Shown here in pieces: positions 1 through 9,835 of a stretch of DNA of 64,000 nt; the stretch's first letter is position 1, and each line of letters opens with the position of its first letter. The position numbers and the translations under genes were made by a program. Below the pieces are notes generated by a model, which did not search any database, was not told where the DNA came from, and saw nothing but the letters and a program-made list of their open reading frames with translations. The DNA comes from Ruminococcus sp. (lineage in GTDB: Bacteria > Bacillota > Clostridia > Oscillospirales > Ruminococcaceae), in assembly GCA_021202895.1 (NCBI GenBank), contig JAJQCE010000024.1, positions 57,910 through 121,909 of the forward strand, in the 5' to 3' direction.

Positions 1-513
1 AATTGGAGCAAGGTTTCAGGCGCAGACGGTTACAGAGTTTACCGCTATGATTCCACAACTAAGACGTATGTCAAGGTTAAGACGATTAAAAGCGGCAGCA
101 CTACAACCTACCGCGACAGCGGTCTTAGCGCTGCTAAAACCTATAAATATAAGGTTAAAGCCTACACAAAAGAAGGCGGCACAACAACCTGGAGCTATGC
201 ATCGTCAGTAAAGACTACCGTCACAAGACCTAAAACCACTAGCTTTACAAGCTCGTCTAAAACCTCTACAGCTATAAGACTTAACTGGAAAAAGGTTAGC
301 TGCACAGGCTATAAAATTCAACGCTACAACAGCAAAACAAAGTCTTGGGTGACGATAAAAACCATCACCTCCTCCTCGACAACCACCTATAGAATTTCAG
401 GGCTTAGCAAAAATACAACCTACAAATTCCGCATAAGAGCTTATAAAAAGGCTTCGTCGGTAACAAAGTTCGGCAAATACAGCTCCGTTTATACGGTGAA
501 AACGAAAAGTTGA
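1..513 (+). CDS. Fibronectin type III-like repeat protein, C-terminal fragment (5' end outside window)
   Basis: Frame 1 open from base 1 to TGA at 511-513; repeated NW-K-V--A-GY-VYR---TK---V-TI and GL---TTYKF-IRAY patterns typical of FnIII domains. Confidence 0.8.
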   Translation, partial: NWSKVSGADGYRVYRYDSTTKTYVKVKTIKSGSTTTYRDSGLSAAKTYKYKVKAYTKEGGTTTWSYASSVKTTVTRPKTTSFTSSSKTSTAIRLNWKKVSCTGYKIQRYNSKTKSWVTIKTITSSSTTTYRISGLSKNTTYKFRIRAYKKASSVTKFGKYSSVYTVKTKS

Positions 514-579
514 CGTAATATGTGAAAAGCTTGTGTAATTTGTCTTATTCGCTTGAAAAACGAACATAAATGTGCTATA

Positions 580-614
580 ATAGTATCAGCTGAAATTGGC
601 TGATACTATTTTTT
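580..614 (+). terminator. Intrinsic terminator after the FnIII gene, overlapping the next gene's promoter
   Basis: ATAGTATCAGC-TGAAATTG-GCTGATACTAT then TTTTT; upstream TTGAAA (553-558)-N17-TATAAT (576-581). Confidence 0.65.
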
Positions 615-629
615 AGGAGATGTTTTTTA

Positions 630-1229
630 GTGAGTGAAGAACAGGAAAAGAGCGAAGAAAAGCTTGTCGATTACTCGTCCGATGAAACCTATGATAGAAA
701 GCACGCTATGCTTTTAGCTCTTTTAAAATGGCTTGAGTGCGATTTTTTCGGAGCGTTTATTTTCCTCTCACTCCTTGCAATGACGCTCATGCTCGGTAAT
801 GCAGGCAACTTTATTTTTGGAACTATCGGACTTTTGCTCTATATATGCGTGCTTGCGGATTTCGGACTTAAAGAGGGAGCTAAAGCTCATACAAAAAAAA
901 TCATAAGAGGAGACGACACAGGTTCAAACTTCGGTCTTAAGCTAGGTCTTGTCGCCATGCTTCCCGCACTTTTCTCATATATCCTGCTGCTGATGTCCTA
1001 TTTTGACGTAGTAGGCTCGACAGTGCTTATTTTTAAAATTCTAAACTCTGGACTTTGGGGATATATAAATATCTTTGCTCCCTCAATGCAAATCGAGGAC
1101 GTTTCATCAACACTTCTTATCATCTACCCCTTGACAATGCTTATTTACCCCCTTACTGTTTTCTTTACATTCAAAATGGCATATAACAATGTTGACATAA
1201 AAACAAAAATCATGTACAAAAATCAATAA
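630..1229 (+). CDS. Multi-pass membrane protein of unknown function
   Basis: 199-aa ORF, GTG start, several hydrophobic segments. Confidence 0.7.
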   Translation: MSEEQEKSEEKLVDYSSDETYDRKHAMLLALLKWLECDFFGAFIFLSLLAMTLMLGNAGNFIFGTIGLLLYICVLADFGLKEGAKAHTKKIIRGDDTGSNFGLKLGLVAMLPALFSYILLLMSYFDVVGSTVLIFKILNSGLWGYINIFAPSMQIEDVSSTLLIIYPLTMLIYPLTVFFTFKMAYNNVDIKTKIMYKNQ

Positions 1230-1244
1230 GGAAGGGCTTAATCT

Positions 1245-2027
1245 ATGAATTTTTTAAAAATCATCACCTCTGCGGCTTTAACGGCATTGTGCCTCTCCTC
1301 CTGCTCAGGCTCTGCTGATGAAAGCACAGATGAATTTACAGATGAAAAAACCTACGCCGAAACGCTTTCAGATAACCTTGACGCAGGGCAGTATTATATA
1401 GACATGGTTATTTCAGGCACAGATTACGAAACCGATATGCCCTGTATCATGATTGAAAACGGCAGCGACGGCTATGTATCTATGACGCTCAGCGGAGTTG
1501 TAACTGAGTTTTATACGGTTGATTCCGCCACATACATGATTATGGAGGACATCTGCTGCTATCAGCTCACTGATGAAACTGGCGGCTTCGGAAACGGTTT
1601 TTTAAAAATCGGCGAGGGCGATTCCTTGACAGATACAAGCTCGCAAGACGGCATAGTCACAGAAATATACACCTCCTCAGGAGATTCATCAGAGTCAGCT
1701 AATGAAACCTACACATTTACCTTTGACGAAGAATCAGGCGACCTATTAAGCTTCACAGCTAAAAGCGATAATGAAACAACTACCGCCGATATAAATTCCA
1801 TCTCATGGGAGGGTTCAGAAATTGTAATGCCCGACATAACAGGCTGGAGCGATATTTCAAATGAAAATATTGACGAGGATACGCAGCTAAAAATCACACT
1901 TTATTTCATGGGAGTCACAGAGCAAATGCTTGAGGATAACGGCACCACCTTTGACGAAGCAATAAAACTCAGCGATGAAGAGCTTAACGATTTGCTCGAC
2001 AAAATGGAAATTGATATTTATAATTAA
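1245..2027 (+). CDS. Secreted lipoprotein, unknown function
   Basis: Signal peptide with lipobox-like ALCLSSCSG; acidic mature region. Confidence 0.75.
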   Translation: MNFLKIITSAALTALCLSSCSGSADESTDEFTDEKTYAETLSDNLDAGQYYIDMVISGTDYETDMPCIMIENGSDGYVSMTLSGVVTEFYTVDSATYMIMEDICCYQLTDETGGFGNGFLKIGEGDSLTDTSSQDGIVTEIYTSSGDSSESANETYTFTFDEESGDLLSFTAKSDNETTTADINSISWEGSEIVMPDITGWSDISNENIDEDTQLKITLYFMGVTEQMLEDNGTTFDEAIKLSDEELNDLLDKMEIDIYN

Positions 2028-2041
2028 AGGCAGAAAACGAT

Positions 2042-4189
2042 ATGAAACAAAAGCTTTTGAAAAATTACTTCGGATATGAAGCCTTCAGAGATGGTCAGGA
2101 AAAAATAATAGATGAAATACTCTCAGGCAGAGATGTTCTCGCCATTATGCCTACAGGCGCAGGAAAATCGGTTTGCTACCAGCTTCCTGCGCTTATGCTT
2201 GATGGAATAACTGTTGTAATTTCACCGCTTATCTCTCTTATGAAGGATCAGGTAAATTCGCTGATTCAGTCAGGCATAAGCTGCGCCTACATAAATAGCT
2301 CGCTTAATCCCAGCCAGCTGGGAATTGTGATGGAAAGAGCAAGAAACAATCAGTATAAAATCATCTATATAGCCCCCGAAAGACTAATGACGCCCTCCTT
2401 TATCAGCTTTGCTGAAAATGCGAAAATCAGCATGATTTCAGTTGACGAGGCGCACTGCGTTTCTCAGTGGGGACAGGATTTTCGCCCGTCCTATGTAAGC
2501 ATACGCGAGTTTGCGGCTTCTCTCCCCTTCCGCCCGATTATCTCCGCATTCACCGCCACCGCCACAGACGCTGTGAAAAAAGATATAGTAAAAATGCTTG
2601 CGCTTAATAATCCCTATACCGTAACCACAGGCTTCGACAGAAAGAATCTTTACTTTAGCGTTTGCGAGCCTGACAATAAGCTTTTAAAAACCAGACAGCT
2701 TGTCGAGCAATCAAAAAATTCATCAGGTATAATTTATTGCAGCACAAGAAAAAATACAGAAGCAGTGTACGACTATTTAAATTCTGTAGGAATCCCCTGC
2801 TTAAAATACCACGCAGGACTTTCCGATGACGAGCGCAGACGCAATCAGGAGGATTTTATCTGCGACAGAGTTAAGGTTATGGCGGCAACTAACGCTTTCG
2901 GTATGGGAATTGATAAATCAAACGTCAGCTTTGTAATTCATTATAATATGCCAAAGGATATAGAAAGCTACTATCAGGAGGCAGGCAGAGCAGGTCGCGA
3001 CGGCTCTGAAGCACTCTGTACACTGCTCTTTTCAAGACAGGATATCCGCACAAACAGATTTTTAATTGATAAAACAGCAGAGGACTCACAGCTTGACCCC
3101 ACTCTTGCCGAAGCTCTTCGTCAGCGTGATTATATGCGCCTTAACGAGATGGTTAAATACTGCACAACTACAGATTGCCTGCGACACTTTATTTTAAGCT
3201 ATTTTGGTGAAAAATCAAACGACTACTGTGGCAAATGCTCCTCCTGCGAAAACGGCTGTGTAACCGAGGACGTAACAATAGCATCTCAGAAAATTCTCTC
3301 CTGCATCTTTAGACTTAAACAGCGAAATCTTAAATTCGGAGAAACGATGGTTACAGATATTCTCTGCGGCTCTAAAAATAAAAAGCTCCTTGATATGAGC
3401 CTTGACAGTCTAAGCACCTATGCAATTATAACAGATGTTAAACGAGAAAAAATCCGCCAGATTATTCAGGGACTTTGCGGCAGAGGCTATATCAGAAAGG
3501 ACGAGCATGACGCTCTTGTGTTGACTGCCTCCGCAAAAGAAGTGCTTATAGACGGCAAAAACGTGACGATGAGCTTTAAAAAGAAGAGCGAAACAAAGCC
3601 TAAGGTTATTAAAAAAGCATCGGGAAGATATGAGGAAAACGAGGAGCTTTTCGAGCTTTTAAAGCAGCTTCGACTTTCAATCGCTCAAAAAGCAAGGGTT
3701 CCCGCTTACATAATTTTTCCCGATTCCTCTCTCCACGATATGTGCCGTAAGCTTCCTAAAACTCTTGACGAATTTTCAGATGTTTCAGGAGTAGGACAAA
3801 ATAAGCTTCAACGCTACGGCAAGGATTTTGTCAGGGTGATTAACGACTTTGCAGCTAAAACAGATAAAAATCCAGAGCACAGCAATACCAATTCCCCTGA
3901 ACAGCTCTCCTCTAAAAGAATAATAAAGCCCCTCACCCTTGAACAGCTTTCTCAGAAAAAAGCCGATGAACTCGGCTCGAACGCACAGGATGAAAGAGAA
4001 AAAATTCTGAATTTCCTTTCAAAGCAAGGCTTTGTTGCCTTAGATAATTCAAACCTCACAGTAACAGCTCTGGGCGGCACAAACGGAATACATCTCTCAA
4101 CAACATTTTCAGACGATGAACTCGTTACAGAAATCGTACTGAAAAAAAACGTCCAGCTTTTGATTGAAAAACAATTGTACAATTCCTAA
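2042..4189 (+). CDS. recQ: ATP-dependent DNA helicase RecQ
   Basis: MPTGAGKSVCYQLPA (Walker A), DEAHCVSQWGQDFRPSY, QEAGRAGRDG, zinc-binding cysteines, HRDC-like C-terminus. Confidence 0.95.
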   Translation: MKQKLLKNYFGYEAFRDGQEKIIDEILSGRDVLAIMPTGAGKSVCYQLPALMLDGITVVISPLISLMKDQVNSLIQSGISCAYINSSLNPSQLGIVMERARNNQYKIIYIAPERLMTPSFISFAENAKISMISVDEAHCVSQWGQDFRPSYVSIREFAASLPFRPIISAFTATATDAVKKDIVKMLALNNPYTVTTGFDRKNLYFSVCEPDNKLLKTRQLVEQSKNSSGIIYCSTRKNTEAVYDYLNSVGIPCLKYHAGLSDDERRRNQEDFICDRVKVMAATNAFGMGIDKSNVSFVIHYNMPKDIESYYQEAGRAGRDGSEALCTLLFSRQDIRTNRFLIDKTAEDSQLDPTLAEALRQRDYMRLNEMVKYCTTTDCLRHFILSYFGEKSNDYCGKCSSCENGCVTEDVTIASQKILSCIFRLKQRNLKFGETMVTDILCGSKNKKLLDMSLDSLSTYAIITDVKREKIRQIIQGLCGRGYIRKDEHDALVLTASAKEVLIDGKNVTMSFKKKSETKPKVIKKASGRYEENEELFELLKQLRLSIAQKARVPAYIIFPDSSLHDMCRKLPKTLDEFSDVSGVGQNKLQRYGKDFVRVINDFAAKTDKNPEHSNTNSPEQLSSKRIIKPLTLEQLSQKKADELGSNAQDEREKILNFLSKQGFVALDNSNLTVTALGGTNGIHLSTTFSDDELVTEIVLKKNVQLLIEKQLYNS

Positions 4190-4217
4190 TATCCATATTT
4201 GTAAATAATTTACTGTA

Positions 4218-4247
4218 AATCCGAACCATTTTGGCTCGGATTTTTTT
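4218..4247 (+). terminator. Intrinsic terminator downstream of recQ
   Basis: AATCCGA...TCGGATT followed by T-run. Confidence 0.7.
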
Positions 4248-4325
4248 GTGCATATAGTACAAATTGAAGAGTTTAAATCTGTGCAAACAAACAGTTTAAA
4301 TTTTAATTTAGACATATTTCGTTAA

Positions 4326-4349
4326 TTGTTGCACATTTTTGTGCAACAA
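4326..4349. repeat. Perfect inverted repeat upstream of phage cassette
   Basis: TTGTTGCACA-TTTT-TGTGCAACAA. Confidence 0.8.
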
Positions 4350-4439
4350 AAGTGCGAAAAAAGCCTAATTATGAAGGGGGTCGAAAATAAAGTGAGCGAA
4401 ATTTACCAATTCCAAAAGGAAAAACAGGAGGTTAAAAAA

Positions 4440-4490
4440 ATGAAAAATAAGTACGAAATCTTCGCCTATAAGTATTCCGAGTGTGGGAAC
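4440..4490 (+). pseudogene. Truncated duplicate of the first 17 codons of the small terminase gene
   Basis: MKNKYEIFAYKYSECGN is encoded here and at 4599-4649; the copies differ only at six synonymous third positions; reading diverges after GGGAAC. Confidence 0.8.
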
Positions 4491-4598
4491 TGGGCTTGCT
4501 CAAAATTTCGCTCATGCTTTTCTTTATCATAGCAAGCCCTATAAATTTGCACTTCGTGCAAATTTCCAAAATTCAGCACAATGCAGAAAGGATAAAAA

Positions 4599-5042
4599 AT
4601 GAAAAATAAGTACGAAATTTTTGCCTATAAATATTCTGAATGTGGTAACATTTATGAGGCTGCTAAAGCGGCTGATATTTCACCGCTTGACGCAGTTGCA
4701 ATGATGATTAATGCCAAGGTATTTAAAAAGGCAAAGGAATTTAAGCAAAGCAGAATAAGCTGTCCTGCGTCAGAGGGTCTGAGGCGGATAGCTTTCGGAA
4801 GAAATAACGACGCTGTAAAGCTTGCGTTTTCTGAGGAGGTCACTCCGCAGATGATTGAAAATTTAGATTTGTACGGAGTAAGTGAAATCAAATGCGGCAA
4901 GGGAGTGGTTGAAATTAAATTTTTCGACAGGCAAAAGGCGCTTGACGCACTTTACCTTGCGGAAAGCGAACAGGCAAATGAAAACAGTGCGGAGAATCTA
5001 ATAACTGCCATCTACGGCAAACGAGAGGATGATATGCCTTGA
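4599..5042 (+). CDS. Phage terminase small subunit-like
   Basis: HTH-like N-terminus; overlaps start of terL. Confidence 0.65.
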   Translation: MKNKYEIFAYKYSECGNIYEAAKAADISPLDAVAMMINAKVFKKAKEFKQSRISCPASEGLRRIAFGRNNDAVKLAFSEEVTPQMIENLDLYGVSEIKCGKGVVEIKFFDRQKALDALYLAESEQANENSAENLITAIYGKREDDMP

Positions 5043-6283
5043 AGCTAAAGATGCTTTCAGATAAACAGAAAAAAATTTTCACATGGTGGAAAAATAAAGA
5101 GCCCTGCGAATTTGACGGTATAATCTGCGATGGCGCAGTCAGATCCGGAAAAACAACCTGTATGTCATATTCCTTTGTCGTATGGTCAATGCTCAGCTTT
5201 AATCATTCAAATTTTGCGATATGCGGAAAAACAATAAGCTCTGTAAAAAGAAATTTTCTCGAACCGCTGATCGCTTTTTCAAGGGAAATCGGATTTAACG
5301 TTGAGCAAAAGGCTTCAAAAAACTACATTGAAATTTCCTCTGCAAAATACCGCAACAGATACTATATTTTCGGTGGCAAGGACGAGGGCTCTGCGGCAAT
5401 AATTCAAGGCATGACGCTAAGCGGAGTGCTGTTTGATGAAACTGCGCTGATGCCTAGAAGCTTTGTCGAGCAGGCAGTTGCCAGATGCTCTGTGCCGGGT
5501 TCAAAGCTGTGGTTTAACTGCAATCCAGAAAGCAGCTCACATTGGTTCAAACGGGAATGGATAGACAAGTGCAAAGAAAAGCGGCTTTACCATCTTCACT
5601 TTACACTTGACGATAATCCTGCTCTTTCCAAAAAAATCAAGGATCGCTACAAAAGACTTTACAGCGGAGCTTTCTACGAAAGATTTATTCTGGGAAAATG
5701 GTGCGATGTGACAGGTCTTATCTACCCCATGTTCAAGGAAAAGCTTCATGTTGCAAGACTGCTTCCCGAAAGCTTTGAAAGGTATATAGTAAGCTGTGAC
5801 TACGGCACTGTAAACCCATCAAGCTTCGGACTGTGGGGACTTTCAAACGGAATATGGTATCGTATCAGCGAATACTATTACGATTCTAAAAAAGAAGGTA
5901 TGCAGCGAACGGACGAAGAACACTATGCAGCTTTAGAACGGCTTTGCGGCGACAGAAAAATTGAAAAGATAATTTGCGACCCTTCAGCCGCTTCCTTTAT
6001 CACCTGTATTCGCCGTCACGGAAAATTTGCGGTAACGCCTGCTAAAAATGATGTTCTCAGCGGAATAAGGCGTGTCGGCGATATGCTAAGCTCAGGCAAA
6101 ATAAAAATTTCCTCCGCCTGCACCGACTGTATTCGTGAATTTTCCCTTTACCGCTGGGACGACTCGGCGGCGGCAGATCGCCCACTTAAGGAAAACGACC
6201 ACGCAATGGACGATCTGCGTTACTTTGTAAGCGACATATATAAAGGCGACGACTGCTTTTTTGTAATGTCGCTGGAACGATAA
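5039..6283 (+). CDS. Phage terminase large subunit (PBSX-type)
   Basis: ICDGAVRSGKTTCMSYSF (Walker A), GVLFDETALMPRSFVEQA (Walker B), nuclease-region SCDYGTVNPSSFGLWG. Confidence 0.92.
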   Translation: MKLKMLSDKQKKIFTWWKNKEPCEFDGIICDGAVRSGKTTCMSYSFVVWSMLSFNHSNFAICGKTISSVKRNFLEPLIAFSREIGFNVEQKASKNYIEISSAKYRNRYYIFGGKDEGSAAIIQGMTLSGVLFDETALMPRSFVEQAVARCSVPGSKLWFNCNPESSSHWFKREWIDKCKEKRLYHLHFTLDDNPALSKKIKDRYKRLYSGAFYERFILGKWCDVTGLIYPMFKEKLHVARLLPESFERYIVSCDYGTVNPSSFGLWGLSNGIWYRISEYYYDSKKEGMQRTDEEHYAALERLCGDRKIEKIICDPSAASFITCIRRHGKFAVTPAKNDVLSGIRRVGDMLSSGKIKISSACTDCIREFSLYRWDDSAAADRPLKENDHAMDDLRYFVSDIYKGDDCFFVMSLER

Positions 6284-6312
6284 TTTAATACACTGGGAGG
6301 TGTGTCTTTTAG

Positions 6313-7464
6313 TTGAAAAGGAAAAATAATAAGCAAAAAACAGTTTTTAGTGAAATCAGCGCATCCGCTCCACAGCAGGGAGGCTTCAGGCTTGCGCCTC
6401 ATCCGCTGACCTTTGAGGAGGGGTTATACGAGGAGCTTCGTGCAAAGGTACCGATTATCGATGCGGCTATTTCAAAAATAGTCAGACTAACCTGCGGCTT
6501 TAAATTAAGCTGTGACGACAAATCAACCGAGCAGAGAATAAACGACTTCTTTGCGACCTTACCTGTATGCGTATCGGGAAGCTCTCTTGAAACCTTCAGC
6601 GAAATCTACCTCGATTCACTGCTGACCTACGGCAGAGCGTTCGGAGAAATTCTCGTGAGCAGCCGCACACATTCGCTGTCAGGACTTTACTGCGCAGACT
6701 GTACGCTTTACAATGTGCGTCCTACGGAAAATGAGCAGGGCTATGAAATTTACAGTATCCTGACCAGAGAAAGGCTTAGCACTGCTCACCCTGAGCGGCT
6801 GCTCTACACAGCGCAAAATCCCACGCCAAAAAATCCAAGCGGCGTATCTCTGCTGAGAGGACTTCCAGCACTAAGCTCAGTGCTTATGCGGATTTACGAG
6901 GCTGTCGGACAAAACTTTGACCGTGCGGGAAATGTGCGCTATGCCGTAACCTACAAGCCGTCAACGGAAAATGACTCGGCTTTTGCAAAGCAAAGAGCAG
7001 TTGAAATAGCCGAGCAATGGTCTGACGGCATGGCGGCATCAAAGGCAGGCTGCATTAAGGATTTTGTCGCTGTGGGAGATGTTGATATTAAGGTTATCGG
7101 CGCTGATGGAATCATGCTCGACACGGAAATTCCGGTTCGCCAGATTTTAGAACAGCTTATAGCAAAGCTTTCTATTCCACCCTTCCTTCTGGGACTGAAC
7201 TGGTCTACAACCGAGCGCATGAGCAGTCAGCAGGCTGATATACTGACAAGCGAAATCGACTACTACCGCAGGCTTCTCACTCAGGCTATAATGAAAATAG
7301 TCAGATTCTACTGCGCCACAGAGGGCATAAACAAAAGAGTCAGCGTTGAGTGGGACAATGTAAATTTGCAGGACGAGGAATCGCTTGCGCTTGCGGCTTT
7401 GTACCGTGCGCAGACAGCACAGCTTGAACAAAATCTGAAAGGAGTAAACAGCTATGGAAACTAA
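6313..7464 (+). CDS. Phage portal protein
   Basis: Position after terL; portal-like motifs including QILEQLIAKLSIPPFLLGLNWSTTERMSSQQADILTSEI; TTG start. Confidence 0.85.
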   Translation: MKRKNNKQKTVFSEISASAPQQGGFRLAPHPLTFEEGLYEELRAKVPIIDAAISKIVRLTCGFKLSCDDKSTEQRINDFFATLPVCVSGSSLETFSEIYLDSLLTYGRAFGEILVSSRTHSLSGLYCADCTLYNVRPTENEQGYEIYSILTRERLSTAHPERLLYTAQNPTPKNPSGVSLLRGLPALSSVLMRIYEAVGQNFDRAGNVRYAVTYKPSTENDSAFAKQRAVEIAEQWSDGMAASKAGCIKDFVAVGDVDIKVIGADGIMLDTEIPVRQILEQLIAKLSIPPFLLGLNWSTTERMSSQQADILTSEIDYYRRLLTQAIMKIVRFYCATEGINKRVSVEWDNVNLQDEESLALAALYRAQTAQLEQNLKGVNSYGN

Positions 7465-8365
7465 TGAAAACAATGAATTATCGAATGAGCTTGAGCTTAT
7501 CAACAAGCTTTCAAGACGTAAGCTTAACGAGGACGAGGTGTATATCTTTTCGGTAATTCTCTGCGACAACGAAACGGACAGAGATAACGAGAGATTTTCA
7601 ATAGCCTCTCTCAGGAAGCTTGCAGAGCTTTTTGTCGGCAAGACGGGAATTTTTGACCACGACCCAAAGGGAGCAAATCAAACTGCGAGAATTTTCTCAA
7701 CGCAGCTGCTTCAAGAGCCCGAAAAACGCACGCATTCAGGTGAGGTTTACACCTATCTGAAAGCTAAAGCCTACATGATGAGAACCGACAAAAATTCCGA
7801 CTTTATCAAGGAAATTGACGGCGGAATCAAAAAGGAGGTAAGCGTATGCTGCTCGGTAAATCACGAAATTTGCAGCATATGCGGCGAGGACAAAAAAAGC
7901 TCATCCTGCTCTCACATCAAAGGCGAATACTACAGCGGAAAGCTTTGCGAGGGTATTTTAGACGGCGTTACAGACGCATACGAATGGTCCTTTGTCGCAA
8001 TTCCTGCGCAGCCAAATGCCGGAGTAACAAAGTCATTGACAAGTATAAGCGATGGAAAAGTAAGCGAAAGCAATGAGAATTTGACAAAATCGCTTGAGAG
8101 AAGGCTTGAAAAAAGCAAGGCTGACATATCAAAAGCCAAGGACGATATTTTAACGGAGATTATCCGACTGGGACAATTTTGCGTACCTGCATTTAATCCC
8201 GAAACAACAAGAGCGTTATGCGCTAATATGGATATTGATCAGCTTCTTAGCTTTAAAGAGCAAACAAGAAAACAGGTAAAGGTGCAAACGCCTAAAAGCA
8301 CACTTGCGGCAAGTGAAAATTATGCCGCTAAAAACTTGAAATTTAAAATGAAAAAAGGAGAATGA
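7454..8365 (+). CDS. Putative prohead protease/scaffold fusion
   Basis: Between portal and capsid; GKTGIFDHDPKG and GVTDAYEWSFVAIPAQPNAGVTKSL followed by a charged scaffold-like tail. Confidence 0.6.
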   Translation: METNENNELSNELELINKLSRRKLNEDEVYIFSVILCDNETDRDNERFSIASLRKLAELFVGKTGIFDHDPKGANQTARIFSTQLLQEPEKRTHSGEVYTYLKAKAYMMRTDKNSDFIKEIDGGIKKEVSVCCSVNHEICSICGEDKKSSSCSHIKGEYYSGKLCEGILDGVTDAYEWSFVAIPAQPNAGVTKSLTSISDGKVSESNENLTKSLERRLEKSKADISKAKDDILTEIIRLGQFCVPAFNPETTRALCANMDIDQLLSFKEQTRKQVKVQTPKSTLAASENYAAKNLKFKMKKGE

Positions 8366-8371
8366 TTATTT

Positions 8372-9340
8372 ATGTACACAGATGTAAAACTTGAAAAGGG
8401 ACTATATTCAATCACGTCAAAGAGCTTCACACAGGCACTTGCGGAGCTTGATCCTGACAGTGACTACAAGGGAACAGAGCTTGAGGGCTTAGACGCATTT
8501 GAGCGTCAGCTAAAGAGATTCGACATTAAGGTTGCGGGAAACTGCTGCGACAGAGTGGAAAAGTTTTTCCTCTCCACTGATTCAGCCGTGCTTTTTCCTG
8601 AGTACGTTCGCCGTCAGATAAAGGAAGGAATGGACTCGGTTTCAATTCTACCCGACATCACAGCGGCTCAAACCTACACCGATTCAATTGATTTTCGTGC
8701 TTTAACAATGACCGCAGATGGTGAAGAAGCTGACATAGATCAGTTGGCGACTCTTCCTGAAACTACAGTTACACTTGCTTCCTCATCTTCAGCTCTTACA
8801 AAGTTCGGAAGACAGCTTGCCTGCTCATACGAGTCAATCCGCAAGCAGCGTCTTGAAGCATTTGGAGTAATACTTCGCACCTTGGGCGCACAGATTTCCC
8901 GTGCTATAAATTCAAAATGTATCGAAGTGTTATCTGACGCCGCTGAAGCTTCAACATATTCATCCGATATAACCTATGCGGATCTTGCTTCCTTCTGGGC
9001 GGCAATGGACGAATACGACATGGACGTCATGCTTGCTTCACCTGAAATGATGGCTAAGATTTTAGCACTTGACGAGATGAAGTACTGCGTCACAGACTTT
9101 ATGTCAGGCGGCAAGGTAGTTACTCCATATGGTGTAACTATTGTCAAGTGTTCTGCACTTGATTCGGATACTGCAATTGGAATAGACAGTAAATGCGCCG
9201 CTGAGGTTATCTATGGAACCGATGTTATCGTTGACAGCGACAAGCTCATTTCAACACAGTCAGACAACATTGCAGCTTCAATCATGTGCGGCTTTGCGGT
9301 ACTGACAAGCGATGCAGTAAAAAAGCTTCAGCTGGCATAA
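8372..9340 (+). CDS. Putative HK97-fold major capsid protein
   Basis: Position after protease; domain pattern of phage capsid proteins. Confidence 0.75.
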   Translation: MYTDVKLEKGLYSITSKSFTQALAELDPDSDYKGTELEGLDAFERQLKRFDIKVAGNCCDRVEKFFLSTDSAVLFPEYVRRQIKEGMDSVSILPDITAAQTYTDSIDFRALTMTADGEEADIDQLATLPETTVTLASSSSALTKFGRQLACSYESIRKQRLEAFGVILRTLGAQISRAINSKCIEVLSDAAEASTYSSDITYADLASFWAAMDEYDMDVMLASPEMMAKILALDEMKYCVTDFMSGGKVVTPYGVTIVKCSALDSDTAIGIDSKCAAEVIYGTDVIVDSDKLISTQSDNIAASIMCGFAVLTSDAVKKLQLA

Positions 9341-9390
9341 GTAAAAACTTAATTATCTTTATAAAAAATCCAATCCAAAAATTTAAAACA

Positions 9391-9413
9391 GGGGCGGTTC
9401 GCCGTCCCTTTTT
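9391..9413 (+). terminator. Intrinsic terminator immediately after capsid gene
   Basis: GGGGCGG-TTCG-CCGTCCC (one G-U) followed by TTTTT. Confidence 0.7.
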
Positions 9414-9440
9414 CTATAAAAATATGAAAGGAGAATACCT

Positions 9441-9821
9441 TTGCAATATTTAAGCTTTGACAATGTTAAAGAAATATTTTTAAGAACAACGGGTGTAAGC
9501 GAGGATGATTTTGAACACTCTCAGCTGCTGGAAAATGCAGAGGACTTTGTACTTTCTCATCTGAGCGTTTCTTATGATGAGCTGACCAGCGTACAAGTGA
9601 GCCTTTGTGAATATGCTGCGGCAGCGGTTGCAGTGTACGACTATTCATTTGAGCTTTACCTTAGACAGCAGGCAGTCATGAGTGAAAGCGGGGAGGTCAC
9701 GCTGACAAGAGCGGACAAATACCAGCTTGAAGCATCTGGAAGAATGAGAAGCAATGCGCTTAAGCAGCTTTACTGTGCGGAAATTGCAGAGCCGAAGGAC
9801 TTTGCGTTTATTAAAATTTGA
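9441..9821 (+). CDS. Putative head-tail connector protein
   Basis: 126-aa ORF at connector position downstream of capsid. Confidence 0.5.
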   Translation: MQYLSFDNVKEIFLRTTGVSEDDFEHSQLLENAEDFVLSHLSVSYDELTSVQVSLCEYAAAAVAVYDYSFELYLRQQAVMSESGEVTLTRADKYQLEASGRMRSNALKQLYCAEIAEPKDFAFIKI

Positions 9822-9835
9822 AAGGAGCAAATTGA

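Noticed and set aside
4326-4532. 68-aa ORF as a functional gene
   Set aside because: Its start lies in a palindrome and its only recognisable part is the truncated terS duplicate; treated as remnant.
7147-7641. 164-aa minus-strand ORF within the portal/protease region
   Set aside because: Antisense shadow of well-supported phage genes with no RBS or recognisable domain.
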